Source: Flavobacteriales bacterium UBA4110 (GTDB taxonomy: Bacteria; Bacteroidota; Bacteroidia; Flavobacteriales; Weeksellaceae). Taken from it: a stretch of DNA of 64,000 nucleotides. The stretch covers positions 28,773 through 92,772 of the forward strand of contig DFXK01000009.1 of assembly GCA_002383165.1 (NCBI GenBank), given 5' to 3'. The notes below the pieces were generated by a model. The model had not been told where the DNA came from, searched no databases, and saw only the letters and a program-made list of their open reading frames with translations. Positions 16,874 to 25,403 of the stretch are shown one piece after another (positions within the stretch are counted from its first letter, which is position 1; each line of letters starts with the position of its first letter). The position numbers were made by a program, and so were the translations under genes.

Positions 16874-18079
16874 ATGGAACTCATACACCGTAATCTTTTA
16901 ATTGGTATTCACGACTCGCTTCAAGAAACATTTTTCGAAGACAGAAAATACGCCGACAAAGTCATAGAAAGACTTTTAAAATCTCACAGAAAATGGGGAA
17001 GCGAAGACCGTAAAGTGGTTTCCGAGATCTTTTACAATATCATCCGTTGGAAAAAACGCCTAGAATACTACATGGGAGAAGGTGTAAAACCTAACAATGT
17101 TTACAAAATGATTCTTGCTTACTTACTTTGGAGCAAAACACATTATAAAAAATTCGAAGAGTTTGACGGAATCAAAGTGGCAGACATTCTTACCAAGTTA
17201 AAAAAGGGAACAGTTCCTACAAAAGCAATAGAATACTCTATCCCAGATTGGTTAGCAGAAACGCTTGAAAAAGAACTAGGAAAAAACTGGGAAAGAGAAA
17301 TGTTGGCTCTTAATGAACAAGCGCCAACTGTTTTGCGAACTAACTCTCTTAAGACAACACCAAGAGAATTAATCGCTGATTTGAATGACGAAAACGTTGA
17401 AGCTTTCACAATCAAGAATTATCCAGATGCTGTACAATTAGCAGAAAAGAAAAATGTATTCTTAACTTCTGCCTTCAAAGATGGATTGTTTGAAGTTCAG
17501 GATGCGAGTTCACAAAAAATTGGAGAATTATTGGATGTTAAAGAAGGAATGCGTGTTGTAGATGCTTGTGCTGGTGCTGGTGGAAAAACGTTACATCTTG
17601 CGGCGTTGATGAAAAACAAAGGTCAAATCATTGCCCTTGACATCTACGAATGGAAATTGGCAGAACTGAAAAGACGTGCAAAAAGAGCTGGAGCTCACAA
17701 CATAGAAGCTAGAGTAATTTCTGACAATAAAGTTATCAAAAGACTTCACGAAAAAGCGGATAGATTATTGATTGATGCGCCTTGTTCTGGTCTAGGTGTT
17801 TTGAAAAGAAATCCAGATTCTAAATGGAAAATTGATCAAGATTTTATTGATAGAATCAAAGGAGAGCAACAACAAATCTTGCAGGATTATTCTAAAATTC
17901 TGAAAAAAGGCGGACAAATGATTTATGCGACTTGTTCTATTCTGCCTTCAGAAAACAATGAGCAGGTAAAGACATTCTTAAGCAATAATCCAGATTTTTC
18001 TTTGATTAAAGATGAGAAAATTATGCCTAGCGAAGGTTACGATGGTTTTTACATGGCGCTTATAAAAAGAAATGCCTAA
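16874..18079 (+). CDS. RsmB/NOL1-NOP2-type rRNA (cytosine-C5) methyltransferase
   Basis: A 401-residue enzyme. Residues 1-130 are an all-helical NusB-like RNA-binding domain. After a PUA-like linker (IEYSIPDWLAETLEKELGKN) comes the AdoMet fold with motif I VVDACAGAGGKTLHL, motif IV LIDAPCSGLGVLKRNPDSKW and motif VI MIYATCSILPSENNEQV. The two cysteines (PCS and TCS) are the release and nucleophile residues of RNA m5C methylases. In E. coli RsmB modifies C967 of 16S rRNA; the exact site here is inferred from family only. Monocistronic, with its own -7 element. Confidence 0.9.
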   Translation: MELIHRNLLIGIHDSLQETFFEDRKYADKVIERLLKSHRKWGSEDRKVVSEIFYNIIRWKKRLEYYMGEGVKPNNVYKMILAYLLWSKTHYKKFEEFDGIKVADILTKLKKGTVPTKAIEYSIPDWLAETLEKELGKNWEREMLALNEQAPTVLRTNSLKTTPRELIADLNDENVEAFTIKNYPDAVQLAEKKNVFLTSAFKDGLFEVQDASSQKIGELLDVKEGMRVVDACAGAGGKTLHLAALMKNKGQIIALDIYEWKLAELKRRAKRAGAHNIEARVISDNKVIKRLHEKADRLLIDAPCSGLGVLKRNPDSKWKIDQDFIDRIKGEQQQILQDYSKILKKGGQMIYATCSILPSENNEQVKTFLSNNPDFSLIKDEKIMPSEGYDGFYMALIKRNA

Positions 18080-18250
18080 GAAAAAATCCCTGAGATAAAT
18101 AAATATGCAGGGATGTAAACTAATAATAAGAGTAAATCTAAAACAAATAATTCTCAAAAAAATTTATTACTAAGTGATATTTTTTTAAAATTAATTGAGA
18201 AGCCAATGAATATCATACTTTAGAATCATTCTAAAATCATATTTAATGCA

Positions 18251-18258
18251 TAAATTTG
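18251..18258 (+). promoter_or_regulatory. Candidate -7 element for the flavin reductase
   Basis: TAAATTTG, 20 nt upstream of the ATG; exact TAnnTTTG match. Confidence 0.55.
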
Positions 18259-18278
18259 TTACTCCAAAATTTTTATAG

Positions 18279-19331
18279 ATGTTCGAAACCGATATTATAA
18301 TTATAGGTGCAGGTCCCACAGGACTTTTCGCTGTATTCGAAGCCGGATTACTCAAATTAAGATGCCATCTTATAGATGCACTTCCACAACCAGGAGGTCA
18401 ATTAACAGAACTATATCCTAAAAAACCGATTTTTGACATTCCTGGATTTCCAAGTGTGGATGCAGGTGTTTTGGTGGATAATCTGATGGAACAGATTAAA
18501 CAATTTGAACCTCAATTTTCGCTGGCTCAAAAGGCTGTGAGCTATGAGAAAACCGACGAAGGAGATTTTATAGTTACAACAAGCCGTGGTGTAAAAGTTA
18601 AAGGTAAAGCCATTGCTATTGCCGGAGGTCTTGGAAGCTTTGACCCGAGAAAGCCTGAACTTGACAATATCGAAAAGTTTGAGGAAAAAGGCGTTGAATA
18701 TTTTGTAAGAGAACCTGAAATGTTCCGCGATAAAAAAATTGTGATTGCAGGCGGCGGAGACTCTGCTCTAGACTGGTCTGTTTTCTTAGCAGATGTAGCT
18801 TCTGAAGTCACTTTGATTCATAGAAGAAATGAATTCCGTGGCGCATTGGACTCGGTTGAAAAAGTGACAGAGCTGAAACGTCAGGGAAAAATCAATCTCA
18901 TCACGCCAGCTGAAGTCACTGGATTAATCGGCGAAAAAGCTCTCACGGCAATCGAAATAGAAAAAGATGGGGAAAAATCAGTCATTGAAACAGATTATCT
19001 TATCCCATTATTCGGACTTACACCGAAATTGGGGCCTTTGGCAGAATGGGGATTAGAAATTGAAAAAAATGCAATAAAAGTCAATAATGCTTTGGATTAT
19101 CAGACCAACGTTGATGGCATCTACGCAATAGGCGACATCAATACCTATCCAGGAAAACTGAAATTAATTCTTTGCGGTTTCCACGAAGCAACACTGATGT
19201 GCCAGAGCGTATATAACAGACTAAATCCTGGCAAAAAATTCGTCCTGAAATATACAACCGTAAGCGGTGTAGACGGATTCGACGGAACGAGAAAGGAAGC
19301 CGAAAAAGCAGTTGTAAAATCTATTGATTAG
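18279..19331 (+). CDS. Ferredoxin--NADP(+) reductase, thioredoxin-reductase-like type
   Basis: A 350-residue two-domain flavoprotein. FAD motif IIIGAGPTGLFAVFEA starts at residue 6, with PQPGGQLTELYPKK in the region where thioredoxin reductase-like enzymes hold FAD. The NADPH motif VIAGGGDSALDWSVFL lies near residue 157, and the C-terminal FAD-closing motif is GIYAIGDIN. It lacks the CxxC redox pair of thioredoxin reductase, which fits type 2 ferredoxin-NADP reductases (as in Chlorobium or Bacillus YumC). A 2Fe-2S ferredoxin gene follows 117 nt downstream, a plausible electron partner although a terminator separates the two. Confidence 0.85.
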   Translation: MFETDIIIIGAGPTGLFAVFEAGLLKLRCHLIDALPQPGGQLTELYPKKPIFDIPGFPSVDAGVLVDNLMEQIKQFEPQFSLAQKAVSYEKTDEGDFIVTTSRGVKVKGKAIAIAGGLGSFDPRKPELDNIEKFEEKGVEYFVREPEMFRDKKIVIAGGGDSALDWSVFLADVASEVTLIHRRNEFRGALDSVEKVTELKRQGKINLITPAEVTGLIGEKALTAIEIEKDGEKSVIETDYLIPLFGLTPKLGPLAEWGLEIEKNAIKVNNALDYQTNVDGIYAIGDINTYPGKLKLILCGFHEATLMCQSVYNRLNPGKKFVLKYTTVSGVDGFDGTRKEAEKAVVKSID

Positions 19332-19354
19332 TAATTAATCAATTATAATAAACT

Positions 19355-19386
19355 AAGAGGATTTTTTAAGATCCTCTTTTTTTTTA
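19355..19386 (+). terminator. Terminator after the flavin reductase
   Basis: The arms AAGAGGAT (19355-19362) and ATCCTCTT (19371-19378), then about ten T. Confidence 0.88.
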
Positions 19387-19436
19387 ATTATACAAAAATT
19401 TTAAATCTATGGATCTGGTATCTAAAATCAACTTCT

Positions 19437-19444
19437 TATCTTTG
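19437..19444 (+). promoter_or_regulatory. -7 element abutting the ferredoxin start codon
   Basis: TATCTTTG ends 4 nt before the ATG. With the usual 5-8 nt from -7 box to transcription start, the mRNA would be leaderless. Confidence 0.6.
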
Positions 19445-19448
19445 CACT

Positions 19449-19781
19449 ATGTCAGACGTTAATATTACAATAATAGACAGAGAAGGCGTTTCTCACACCA
19501 TTGCAGCACCAACAGATATGGCAATGAGCCTAATGGAAGTGGTTCGGGCTTACGAGCTGGCAGAAGAAGGAACAATTGGTATCTGTGGCGGAATGGCAAT
19601 GTGCGCATCTTGCCAGTGTTATATTTTAAGTGAAAACGTGCCTTTACCGGAAATGTTACCGGATGAAGATGCGATGCTTTCTGAAGCTTTTAATGTTAAA
19701 CCCAACAGCAGATTAGGCTGTCAGATTCCTGTAACGCAAGAATTAGAAGGACTAATTGTGGAACTGGCTCCGGAATATTAA
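19449..19781 (+). CDS. 2Fe-2S ferredoxin (adrenodoxin/ISC-type)
   Basis: A 110-residue plant/adrenodoxin-fold ferredoxin. The cluster ligands are C46, C52, C55 and C91 (C-x5-C-x2-C-x35-C), inside GICGGMAMCASC and SRLGCQIPV. The PDEDAML stretch is the acidic partner-binding loop typical of adrenodoxin types that donate electrons to Fe-S assembly or monooxygenases. A thioredoxin-reductase-like ferredoxin reductase lies just upstream. The -7 promoter box lies only 4 nt before the ATG, and a terminator follows, so the gene is an independent transcription unit. Confidence 0.92.
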   Translation: MSDVNITIIDREGVSHTIAAPTDMAMSLMEVVRAYELAEEGTIGICGGMAMCASCQCYILSENVPLPEMLPDEDAMLSEAFNVKPNSRLGCQIPVTQELEGLIVELAPEY

Positions 19782-19801
19782 AATCTGAAAATATTTATAA
19801 A

Positions 19802-19835
19802 AAAAGAGAAGGTGTGTTTACATCTTCTCTTTTTA
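19802..19835 (+). terminator. Terminator after ferredoxin
   Basis: AAAAGAGAAGGTGT (19802-19815) pairs with ACATCTTCTCTTTT (19820-19833) with one wobble, followed by T-run. Confidence 0.88.
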
Positions 19836-19912
19836 CTTAGTTCAATATTCTAAGGTAAACTTCTTCCATATTTCCTTAATAAAATCTATTCTAAATCATT
19901 TTTGATGGAATT

Positions 19913-19920
19913 ATTTTTGC
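19913..19920 (+). promoter_or_regulatory. Candidate -7 element for the lipocalin gene
   Basis: TATTTTTG, 25 nt upstream of the chosen ATG at 19946. Confidence 0.5.
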
Positions 19921-19945
19921 TTCAATGTTCTAAATAAACTTGATA

Positions 19946-20488
19946 ATGAAAAAGACATTTGCAAAAATTTTACTTCCTATTTCTATAGGTATTGTAGGCA
20001 TTTTGATTCTTAACTCCTGTTCCGTGGGTATTCCTGACAAGGCTGTTGCTGTTAAAAACTTTGACTCTGATAAGTATCTGGGAAAATGGTACGAGATTGC
20101 AAGGTTTGATTTCAAGTTTGAACGAAATCTGAACCAAGTTACAGCAACATATTCCAAAAATCCGGATGGCACAATCAAAGTGGATAATAAAGGATACGAT
20201 TACGTAAAAAAAGAATGGAAGCAGAGCATTGGCGAAGCAAGATTTGTAAATTCAGAAAACGAAGCAAGACTGAAAGTATCTTTTTTCAAACCATTCTGGG
20301 CAGGCTACAACGTCATTGCGTTAGAAGATGATTATAAACATGCGCTGGTTGTTGGCAATAATCTAAAATACCTCTGGATTCTTTCCAGAGAGAAAAAAAT
20401 TCCTGAAGATGTAAAAAATAAATTTTTGAACAAAGCCAAAGAAATCGGATACGATACTTCCCAATTGATCTGGGTAGAACAGAAATAA
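19946..20488 (+). CDS. Lipocalin family lipoprotein (Blc-like)
   Basis: A 180-residue exported lipoprotein started at the ATG at 19946 (a TTG 6 nt upstream is less likely). The signal segment ILLPISIGIVGILILNSC ends with a lipobox cysteine. The lipocalin signature YLGKWYEIARFDFKFER near residue 47 contains the G-x-W core. Eight-strand barrel features follow, including YSKNPDGTIKVDNKGYD, and the closing YLWILSREKKI matches the R-containing third motif. Blc-type lipocalins sit at the outer membrane and bind lysophospholipids or fatty acids for membrane maintenance. Confidence 0.92.
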   Translation: MKKTFAKILLPISIGIVGILILNSCSVGIPDKAVAVKNFDSDKYLGKWYEIARFDFKFERNLNQVTATYSKNPDGTIKVDNKGYDYVKKEWKQSIGEARFVNSENEARLKVSFFKPFWAGYNVIALEDDYKHALVVGNNLKYLWILSREKKIPEDVKNKFLNKAKEIGYDTSQLIWVEQK

Positions 20489-20693
20489 ATTATCCTGTAA
20501 CTTTAGTCGATAAGAAAAAAGACAAAACCATAATGTATTGCCGATTGTAAAAGTATTATTTTGTTTCGAGCGAGACAACGAGCGTAATGATGCAGACCGA
20601 GAAAAAACAAAAGATACAGCGAAAAGTGGACTTATTTCACAGCGAATTCACTAACTTAGGAGCAATAAATACTGTTAAAAAACATCTGATAAT

Positions 20694-21608
20694 ATGGCAT
20701 TTATAGACTACTATAAAATCCTTGGGATTGAAAGAAATGCGTCTGCCGAAGATATCAAAAAAGCGTACAGAAAGCTGGCGCGGAAATATCATCCTGACAT
20801 GAATCCGAACGATAAAGAGGCAGAAAAGAAATTCAAGGAAATCAATGAAGCAAACGAAGTGCTGAGCAATGCGGAAAACCGTGCTAAATATTACAAATAT
20901 GGTGAACATTGGAAACATGGTGAAGAATATGAACGTGCACAGCAACAGCAGAGAAAGCATCAGCAGTACTCCGGAAATTCTGGCAGTGGATTTTCGGGAG
21001 CAGATTATGATGGAAGTGAAGATTTTTCGGATTTTTTCCAATCCATGTTTGGCGGAAACGGAAATTTCGGAAGAAATGCCAGAGGCAGTGCCAGCGGAAA
21101 ATTCAAAGGTCAGGATATTTCGGCAGAGCTGAATCTAGATCTGAGAGATGCCTATAAAACGCATCAGCAGACTTTCGAAATTAATGGTAAAAAGATTAGA
21201 ATTACGATTCCAGCAGGCGTTTACGACGGGCAACAGATCAAGCTCAAAGGTCACGGAAATCCGGGAATGAATGGCGGTCCAAACGGTGATCTTTACATTA
21301 CATTCAACATTAACGAAGACAAAGATTTTAAGCGCGAAGGTGACGATCTCAGGGCTTCTGTTGATATTGATCTTTACACCGCCGTTTTAGGTGGAGATGT
21401 AAATATCCAGACACTTGACGGCGCCGTGAAACTTAAAGTAAAACCGGGAACGCAGAACGGAACTACAGTGCGGTTAAAAGGCAAAGGATTTCCAATTTAT
21501 AAAAAAGAAAATGAATTTGGTGATCTTTATGTGACTTATAACGTAAAAATCCCGACTCACCTCACAGAAAAACAAAAAGAACTGTTTCAGCAACTCAAAA
21601 ATTCTTAG
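20694..21608 (+). CDS. cbpA: CbpA-like DnaJ co-chaperone
   Basis: A 304-residue J protein without the zinc-finger of true DnaJ. J domain residues 3-70 include YYKILGIERNASAEDIKKAY and HPD at 33-35. A Gly/Ser/Asn-rich linker (about 85-140: SGNSGSGFSGADYDG and FGGNGNFGRNARGS) follows, then two C-terminal substrate-binding domains (GVYDGQQIKLKGHGNPG, VKPGTQNGTTVRLKGKGFP). This layout is CbpA, a DnaK partner in stress. The gene for its modulator CbpM starts 2 nt after the stop. The 205 nt upstream spacer holds no convincing promoter box, only a 39-codon overlapping open frame of doubtful meaning. Confidence 0.9.
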   Translation: MAFIDYYKILGIERNASAEDIKKAYRKLARKYHPDMNPNDKEAEKKFKEINEANEVLSNAENRAKYYKYGEHWKHGEEYERAQQQQRKHQQYSGNSGSGFSGADYDGSEDFSDFFQSMFGGNGNFGRNARGSASGKFKGQDISAELNLDLRDAYKTHQQTFEINGKKIRITIPAGVYDGQQIKLKGHGNPGMNGGPNGDLYITFNINEDKDFKREGDDLRASVDIDLYTAVLGGDVNIQTLDGAVKLKVKPGTQNGTTVRLKGKGFPIYKKENEFGDLYVTYNVKIPTHLTEKQKELFQQLKNS

Positions 21609-21610
21609 CT

Positions 21611-21916
21611 ATGAACGAAAGAATCTCCGTAGAAGAAATCATCCGGTTATATAAAATAGATTATACGTTTCTGGATCAGCTGATCGATTCGGAATTGCTG
21701 CATCCGCAAACTGAAAACAGCATCCGCTACATTGTTTACGAAGAACTGCCGCATCTCGAACGCTTCGCAAACTGGCATTATGATCTAGACGTCAATCTAC
21801 CTGGCATAGAAATTATCCATAAACTTCTGAATCAAATGGAAGAGTTAAGAAATGAAAACAGACGCCTGCTTCAGAATGTTTCAAAATACGAAGATTGGGA
21901 AGATGCCGATCTGTAG
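21611..21916 (+). CDS. cbpM: Chaperone modulator CbpM
   Basis: A 101-residue MerR-like helix protein. It opens ERISVEEIIRLYKIDYTFLD and continues with LDQLIDSELLH, IRYIVYEELPHLERFANWHY and a coiled tail MEELRNENRRLLQNV. The W-H-Y-D-L-D-V-N-L-P-G-I-E segment is characteristic of CbpM, which binds the CbpA J domain and inhibits its co-chaperone and DNA-binding functions in E. coli. The gene follows cbpA with a 2 nt gap, the conserved cbpA-cbpM arrangement. Confidence 0.9.
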   Translation: MNERISVEEIIRLYKIDYTFLDQLIDSELLHPQTENSIRYIVYEELPHLERFANWHYDLDVNLPGIEIIHKLLNQMEELRNENRRLLQNVSKYEDWEDADL

Positions 21917-21929
21917 ATAATATTTTTTG

Positions 21930-21937
21930 TAAATTTG
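21930..21937 (+). promoter_or_regulatory. -7 element abutting the YpdA-like start codon
   Basis: TAAATTTG ends 4 nt before the ATG at 21942, implying a leaderless transcript. Confidence 0.6.
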
Positions 21938-21941
21938 TCCT

Positions 21942-22925
21942 ATGGAATTATTTGATGTTCTTATTGTTGGTGGTGGTCCAATTGGTTTAGCTTGTGCTCT
22001 GGAAGCCCGGAAAAATAATCTGAAATATATCGTTATAGAAAAAGGAACTGTTGCAAACAGCATATACAACTATCCCTTATATATGACATTTTTTTCAACG
22101 GCCGACCGCTTGCAAATTGATGATATTCCTTTTATTACAACCAGTCCAAAGCCTGGGAGACAAGATGCTTTGGAGTATTACCAAGGTATTGCAAAAGCAA
22201 AAGATATCAATATTAAGACGTACGAAAAGGTCATCAACATTCAAAAATTGACATTTTTCCAAGTTGAAACCAGTAAGCAGATATATTTCGCTAAAAATAT
22301 TATTGTCGCTACGGGATTTTATGACATTCCTAATTTGATGGAAATCCCAGGAGAAGAATTGCCTAAGGTTAGCCATTATTACACTGAGCCTTATCCTTAT
22401 TCTTTTCAAAAGGTGCTGGTGGTTGGATCAAGTAATTCTGCGGTAGATGCTGCTTTGGAAATCTCTAGAAAAGGCGGAAAGGTCACGATGGTAATCCGTA
22501 GCAGCGAAATATCGCAAAGTGTAAAATACTGGGTAAAGCCCGACATAGAAAATAGAATCAAAGAAGGAAGCATCCAAGCCTTTTTTGGCGCGGAATTGTT
22601 AGAAATCAAGCCCAATTCCGCCGTTTTGAAAACCAATGCCGGCGAAATCAAAGAAATTGAAAATGATTTTGTTCTTGCAATGACTGGCTATTTGCCAGAT
22701 TTTGATTTTCTCAACGCTATCGGAATCGATCTAAAAAATAATAGCCAAAACCCTCATTACGATGTTAACACTATGGAAACCAATATTAATGGTATTTATC
22801 TGGCTGGTGTTGTCTGCGGAGGAAGAGATACACATCTTTGGTTTATAGAAAATTCTAGGATTCACGCCAAGCAAATTATCAGCAATATTATTCAGAAAAA
22901 AGAATCAGAAAAAATTCCTGAATAG
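21942..22925 (+). CDS. YpdA-family FAD-dependent reductase (putative bacillithiol disulfide reductase)
   Basis: A 327-residue flavoprotein of the thioredoxin-reductase fold. FAD site VLIVGGGPIGLACALEA is at residues 7-23. The YpdA-typical stretch VANSIYNYPLYMTFFSTADR follows. NADPH site LVVGSSNSAVDAALEISRKG lies near residue 162, and the late motif has GIYLAGVVCGG in place of the usual GD closing motif. No CxxC pair is present. YpdA reduces oxidised bacillithiol in Firmicutes, and many Bacteroidota make bacillithiol, so the role is plausible here although no bsh genes lie nearby. Confidence 0.88.
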   Translation: MELFDVLIVGGGPIGLACALEARKNNLKYIVIEKGTVANSIYNYPLYMTFFSTADRLQIDDIPFITTSPKPGRQDALEYYQGIAKAKDINIKTYEKVINIQKLTFFQVETSKQIYFAKNIIVATGFYDIPNLMEIPGEELPKVSHYYTEPYPYSFQKVLVVGSSNSAVDAALEISRKGGKVTMVIRSSEISQSVKYWVKPDIENRIKEGSIQAFFGAELLEIKPNSAVLKTNAGEIKEIENDFVLAMTGYLPDFDFLNAIGIDLKNNSQNPHYDVNTMETNINGIYLAGVVCGGRDTHLWFIENSRIHAKQIISNIIQKKESEKIPE

Positions 22926-22979
22926 AATAATTGTAAAATGGTATTCTTTTTGTAATTTTTTGAATGTTAATAAGAAACC

Positions 22980-24014
22980 ATGACCCTATTTAAAATCAAA
23001 AATTTATTTACATTAATTATTCTATCTGCATCTTTAATTTATTGCAAAAAAGATGAGTCATCTCCACTCACTGATACAAAAAATAATCCGACAGCCACTA
23101 TCTCTTCTAGTGACAAAGAGGAAGATAATAAACAAATAGTAGAGGATGAAAAACCAAAAATTCCAGATGTTGTTATCCCAAGAAAAGATTTTGGTTTCTA
23201 TCCTTGGATTTATAAAAACACAGATTCTGTTTCAGTCCGAAATAAGAAAGAATTTACAGGCAAAGCTCTATACACAATTCTGGCGCTTAATAGACTAGAC
23301 AAAGCTAATATCGGAGCAGCAGACACACTTGTAGTTCCTGCCAAAATAGAGGAAGATTTTCTCATTTATTCACCGTTTCCCGGTCACGTAAGCACATTGG
23401 AAAATGTAAAGAAATTTGTTTTCTTCTCATATCCAATCCAGGCTTTTGGAGTCTATGAATATGGTAATCTTATAAAATGGGGACCAACCAGCATGGGTAA
23501 AAAGGCTACGCAGACAAAACGAGGTCTAATGTTTGCAAATTGGAAAAAAGAAGTTGCCATTTCCACAGTCAGTGATGAGTGGAAACTGCGTTGGAATGTT
23601 AATGTTGCCAATTTTGACGGTATAGGTTGGCACCAGTATGCAATGCCCGGCTATCCGGCTTCTCACTCTTGTTTAAGAATGTTGGAAGAAGATGCCAAAT
23701 GGATGTACAGCTGGGTAGATACTTGGATTCTGAATAAAGGCGGACAAACTACCAGAGCCAAAGGAACACCATTGATTGTGTACGGAGACTATCCGTGGGG
23801 AAAACGCAGGCCGTGGAAAAAACTGCTCGACTCCCCAGATGCTAATAATATTTCTGAAGATGAGATGAATAAAATTATTGAACCTCAGCTCGCAACTATT
23901 ATGAAGGAACAGGAAAACAGGGACAATGTTGTTCAGCAGATTGAACTAGAGAAAAAAGCGAAAGCAGACTCTTTACTAGCCTTAAAAACAAAAGATTCTT
24001 CGAATCTGAATTAA
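22980..24014 (+). CDS. L,D-transpeptidase (YkuD domain) lipoprotein
   Basis: A 344-residue exported protein. LIILSASLIYC ends in a lipobox cysteine near residue 22. A disordered acidic Ser/Asp/Lys linker follows (to about residue 60). The YkuD catalytic part includes WNVNVANFDGIGWHQYAM and PASHSCLRMLEEDAKW, with C231 as nucleophile and the preceding His in the S-H-x-C-x-R pattern. These enzymes crosslink peptidoglycan at meso-DAP or attach proteins to it. A C-terminal charged helical tail (EQENRDNVVQQIELEKKAKA) extends beyond the catalytic domain. Confidence 0.88.
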   Translation: MTLFKIKNLFTLIILSASLIYCKKDESSPLTDTKNNPTATISSSDKEEDNKQIVEDEKPKIPDVVIPRKDFGFYPWIYKNTDSVSVRNKKEFTGKALYTILALNRLDKANIGAADTLVVPAKIEEDFLIYSPFPGHVSTLENVKKFVFFSYPIQAFGVYEYGNLIKWGPTSMGKKATQTKRGLMFANWKKEVAISTVSDEWKLRWNVNVANFDGIGWHQYAMPGYPASHSCLRMLEEDAKWMYSWVDTWILNKGGQTTRAKGTPLIVYGDYPWGKRRPWKKLLDSPDANNISEDEMNKIIEPQLATIMKEQENRDNVVQQIELEKKAKADSLLALKTKDSSNLN

Positions 24015-24019
24015 ATCAA

Positions 24020-24056
24020 TAAAAAATCGGGTAAGTTTTCTTACCCGATTTTGTTT
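24020..24056. terminator. Bidirectional terminator between transpeptidase and aldehyde dehydrogenase
   Basis: ATCGGGTAAG (24026-24035) and TTACCCGAT (24041-24049) pair almost perfectly, with A-run left and T-run right. Confidence 0.88.
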
Positions 24057-25362
24057 AAATATTTCCTACTACGGTTTTGACTTGTGTAAACTCTTTCAGC
24101 GCGTGTAAAGATAACTCCACCCCATACCCTGAGGATTTTGCCCCACCAAATGGCAGTCTGGTATCTGAGCTTGTTGCTTTATTAATGGACACTGTCCCGG
24201 ATTGTAAATTATCAATAAAGAATTGAGCCCTTTTTTTATCCTTGGTCCAAACTGCATTTCCCAATCCAAAAGGAATATCATTAGCAAGTTTTAAAATATC
24301 CTCATCATCTTTTCCAATCATCAGCATTGCAAGCGGTCCAAATAACTCCTCCTGCAGAATTGGATTTCCCTCTTTTACCAAGATAATTCCCGGACGAAAT
24401 TCGTTTTCTGAAATTCTCTCAAGCGGTACAACTACTTCTGCTCCATTCTTCAAAGCTTTTTTATACTGGTTTTCTAGATCGTCCGCCAAGTCTGGTCTTG
24501 CCATTTTCCCCAATCTAGTTTCTTTTTTCATAGGATCAGCAGGCTGATAAGAATTGTACTCTTCAATAAATTTCGGAACAAATTTCTTCTCAATTTTTTT
24601 ATGTACAATGAAGCGTTTTGCCGCATTACATATTTGTCCTGTATTCTGCAATTTTGCCCAAGGTCCTTCTTTTGCCGCTTTTTCAAAGTCGGAATCTTCC
24701 AGAACTATGAAAGCATCGCTGCCACCAAGTTCCAAAACCGACTTTTTGATATTTTTCCCTGCCAGTGCGGCCACGGTTCCGCCAGCTTTTTCACTACCTG
24801 TAAGGCTTACACCTCTCACCAACGGATTTTCCAAGATCTCTTGGATTTCATTGTGTCCGATTCTCAAATTCTGGAAAATATTTTTTGGAAAACCAGCCTC
24901 TGAAAAAGCATTTTCTATTTCATCACCACTTTCGAAACATATAGATGCGTGCTTCAGAACCACCACATTCCCCGCAAGAATTGTAGGTATTGCAAATCTT
25001 AGAACCTGCCAGAACGGAAAATTCCAAGGCATCACTCCGAGAATAATTCCCATCGGATCATAATGCACTTCACTCACATCATACTCGGTTTTGATATTTT
25101 CTGGTTTGAGAACATTTTCAGCTTCGGCATAATATTTAATCATTCCAGCACTTTTTTCAATTTCTGCCAAAGACTGAGTGATTGGTTTATGCATTTCTCT
25201 GGTGATAGTTTCCGCATATTGTTCTTTGTTTTTCTCAAGAACTTTTGCCAGTTTAATCAATAATTTTTGACGTTCTTGAAACGGTACTATTTTCCAGTCT
25301 TTAAAGGCTTTATGAGCTGAATTAATATGTTTTGTAATATCCATTATTTCTATATTTGACAT
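24055..25362 (-). CDS. NAD(P)-dependent aldehyde dehydrogenase (succinate-semialdehyde type)
   Basis: A 435-residue ALDH. The cofactor region holds PWNFPFWQVLRFAIPTILAG and VVLKHA. The catalytic general base is the E of LELGGSDAFIV, and the nucleophilic Cys lies in NTGQICNAAKRFIV; the C-terminal oligomerisation part is LPFGGAKSSGYG. The spacing and GQ-x-C-x-AAKRF context match the Sad/YneI subgroup of succinate-semialdehyde dehydrogenases (about 455-460 residues), so this protein is slightly short at the N-terminus. It lies 41 nt downstream of ppk2 on the same strand and may be its operon partner. Substrate remains an inference. Confidence 0.88.
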   Translation of the reverse strand: MSNIEIMDITKHINSAHKAFKDWKIVPFQERQKLLIKLAKVLEKNKEQYAETITREMHKPITQSLAEIEKSAGMIKYYAEAENVLKPENIKTEYDVSEVHYDPMGIILGVMPWNFPFWQVLRFAIPTILAGNVVVLKHASICFESGDEIENAFSEAGFPKNIFQNLRIGHNEIQEILENPLVRGVSLTGSEKAGGTVAALAGKNIKKSVLELGGSDAFIVLEDSDFEKAAKEGPWAKLQNTGQICNAAKRFIVHKKIEKKFVPKFIEEYNSYQPADPMKKETRLGKMARPDLADDLENQYKKALKNGAEVVVPLERISENEFRPGIILVKEGNPILQEELFGPLAMLMIGKDDEDILKLANDIPFGLGNAVWTKDKKRAQFFIDNLQSGTVSINKATSSDTRLPFGGAKSSGYGVELSLHALKEFTQVKTVVGNI

Positions 25363-25403
25363 ATCGCTTTGCAGTAATTATACCATCATATTATAAAACT
25401 GCT

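Noticed and set aside
18086..18114. Stem ATCCCTG/CAGGGAT after the RsmB-like gene as its terminator
   Set aside because: The run of T needed for termination is on the opposite strand, before the stem; it may serve another purpose or be accidental.
20587..20706. A 39-codon open frame ahead of cbpA, overlapping its start by 13 nt
   Set aside because: No promoter box or ribosome-binding evidence; lysine-rich composition fits AT-rich noise, and a coupled leader peptide cannot be supported from sequence alone.
24554..25063. Long open frame (169 codons) opposite the aldehyde dehydrogenase
   Set aside because: Its antisense strand is a complete ALDH with catalytic residues, and the frame shows no known domain; it is a codon-shadow.
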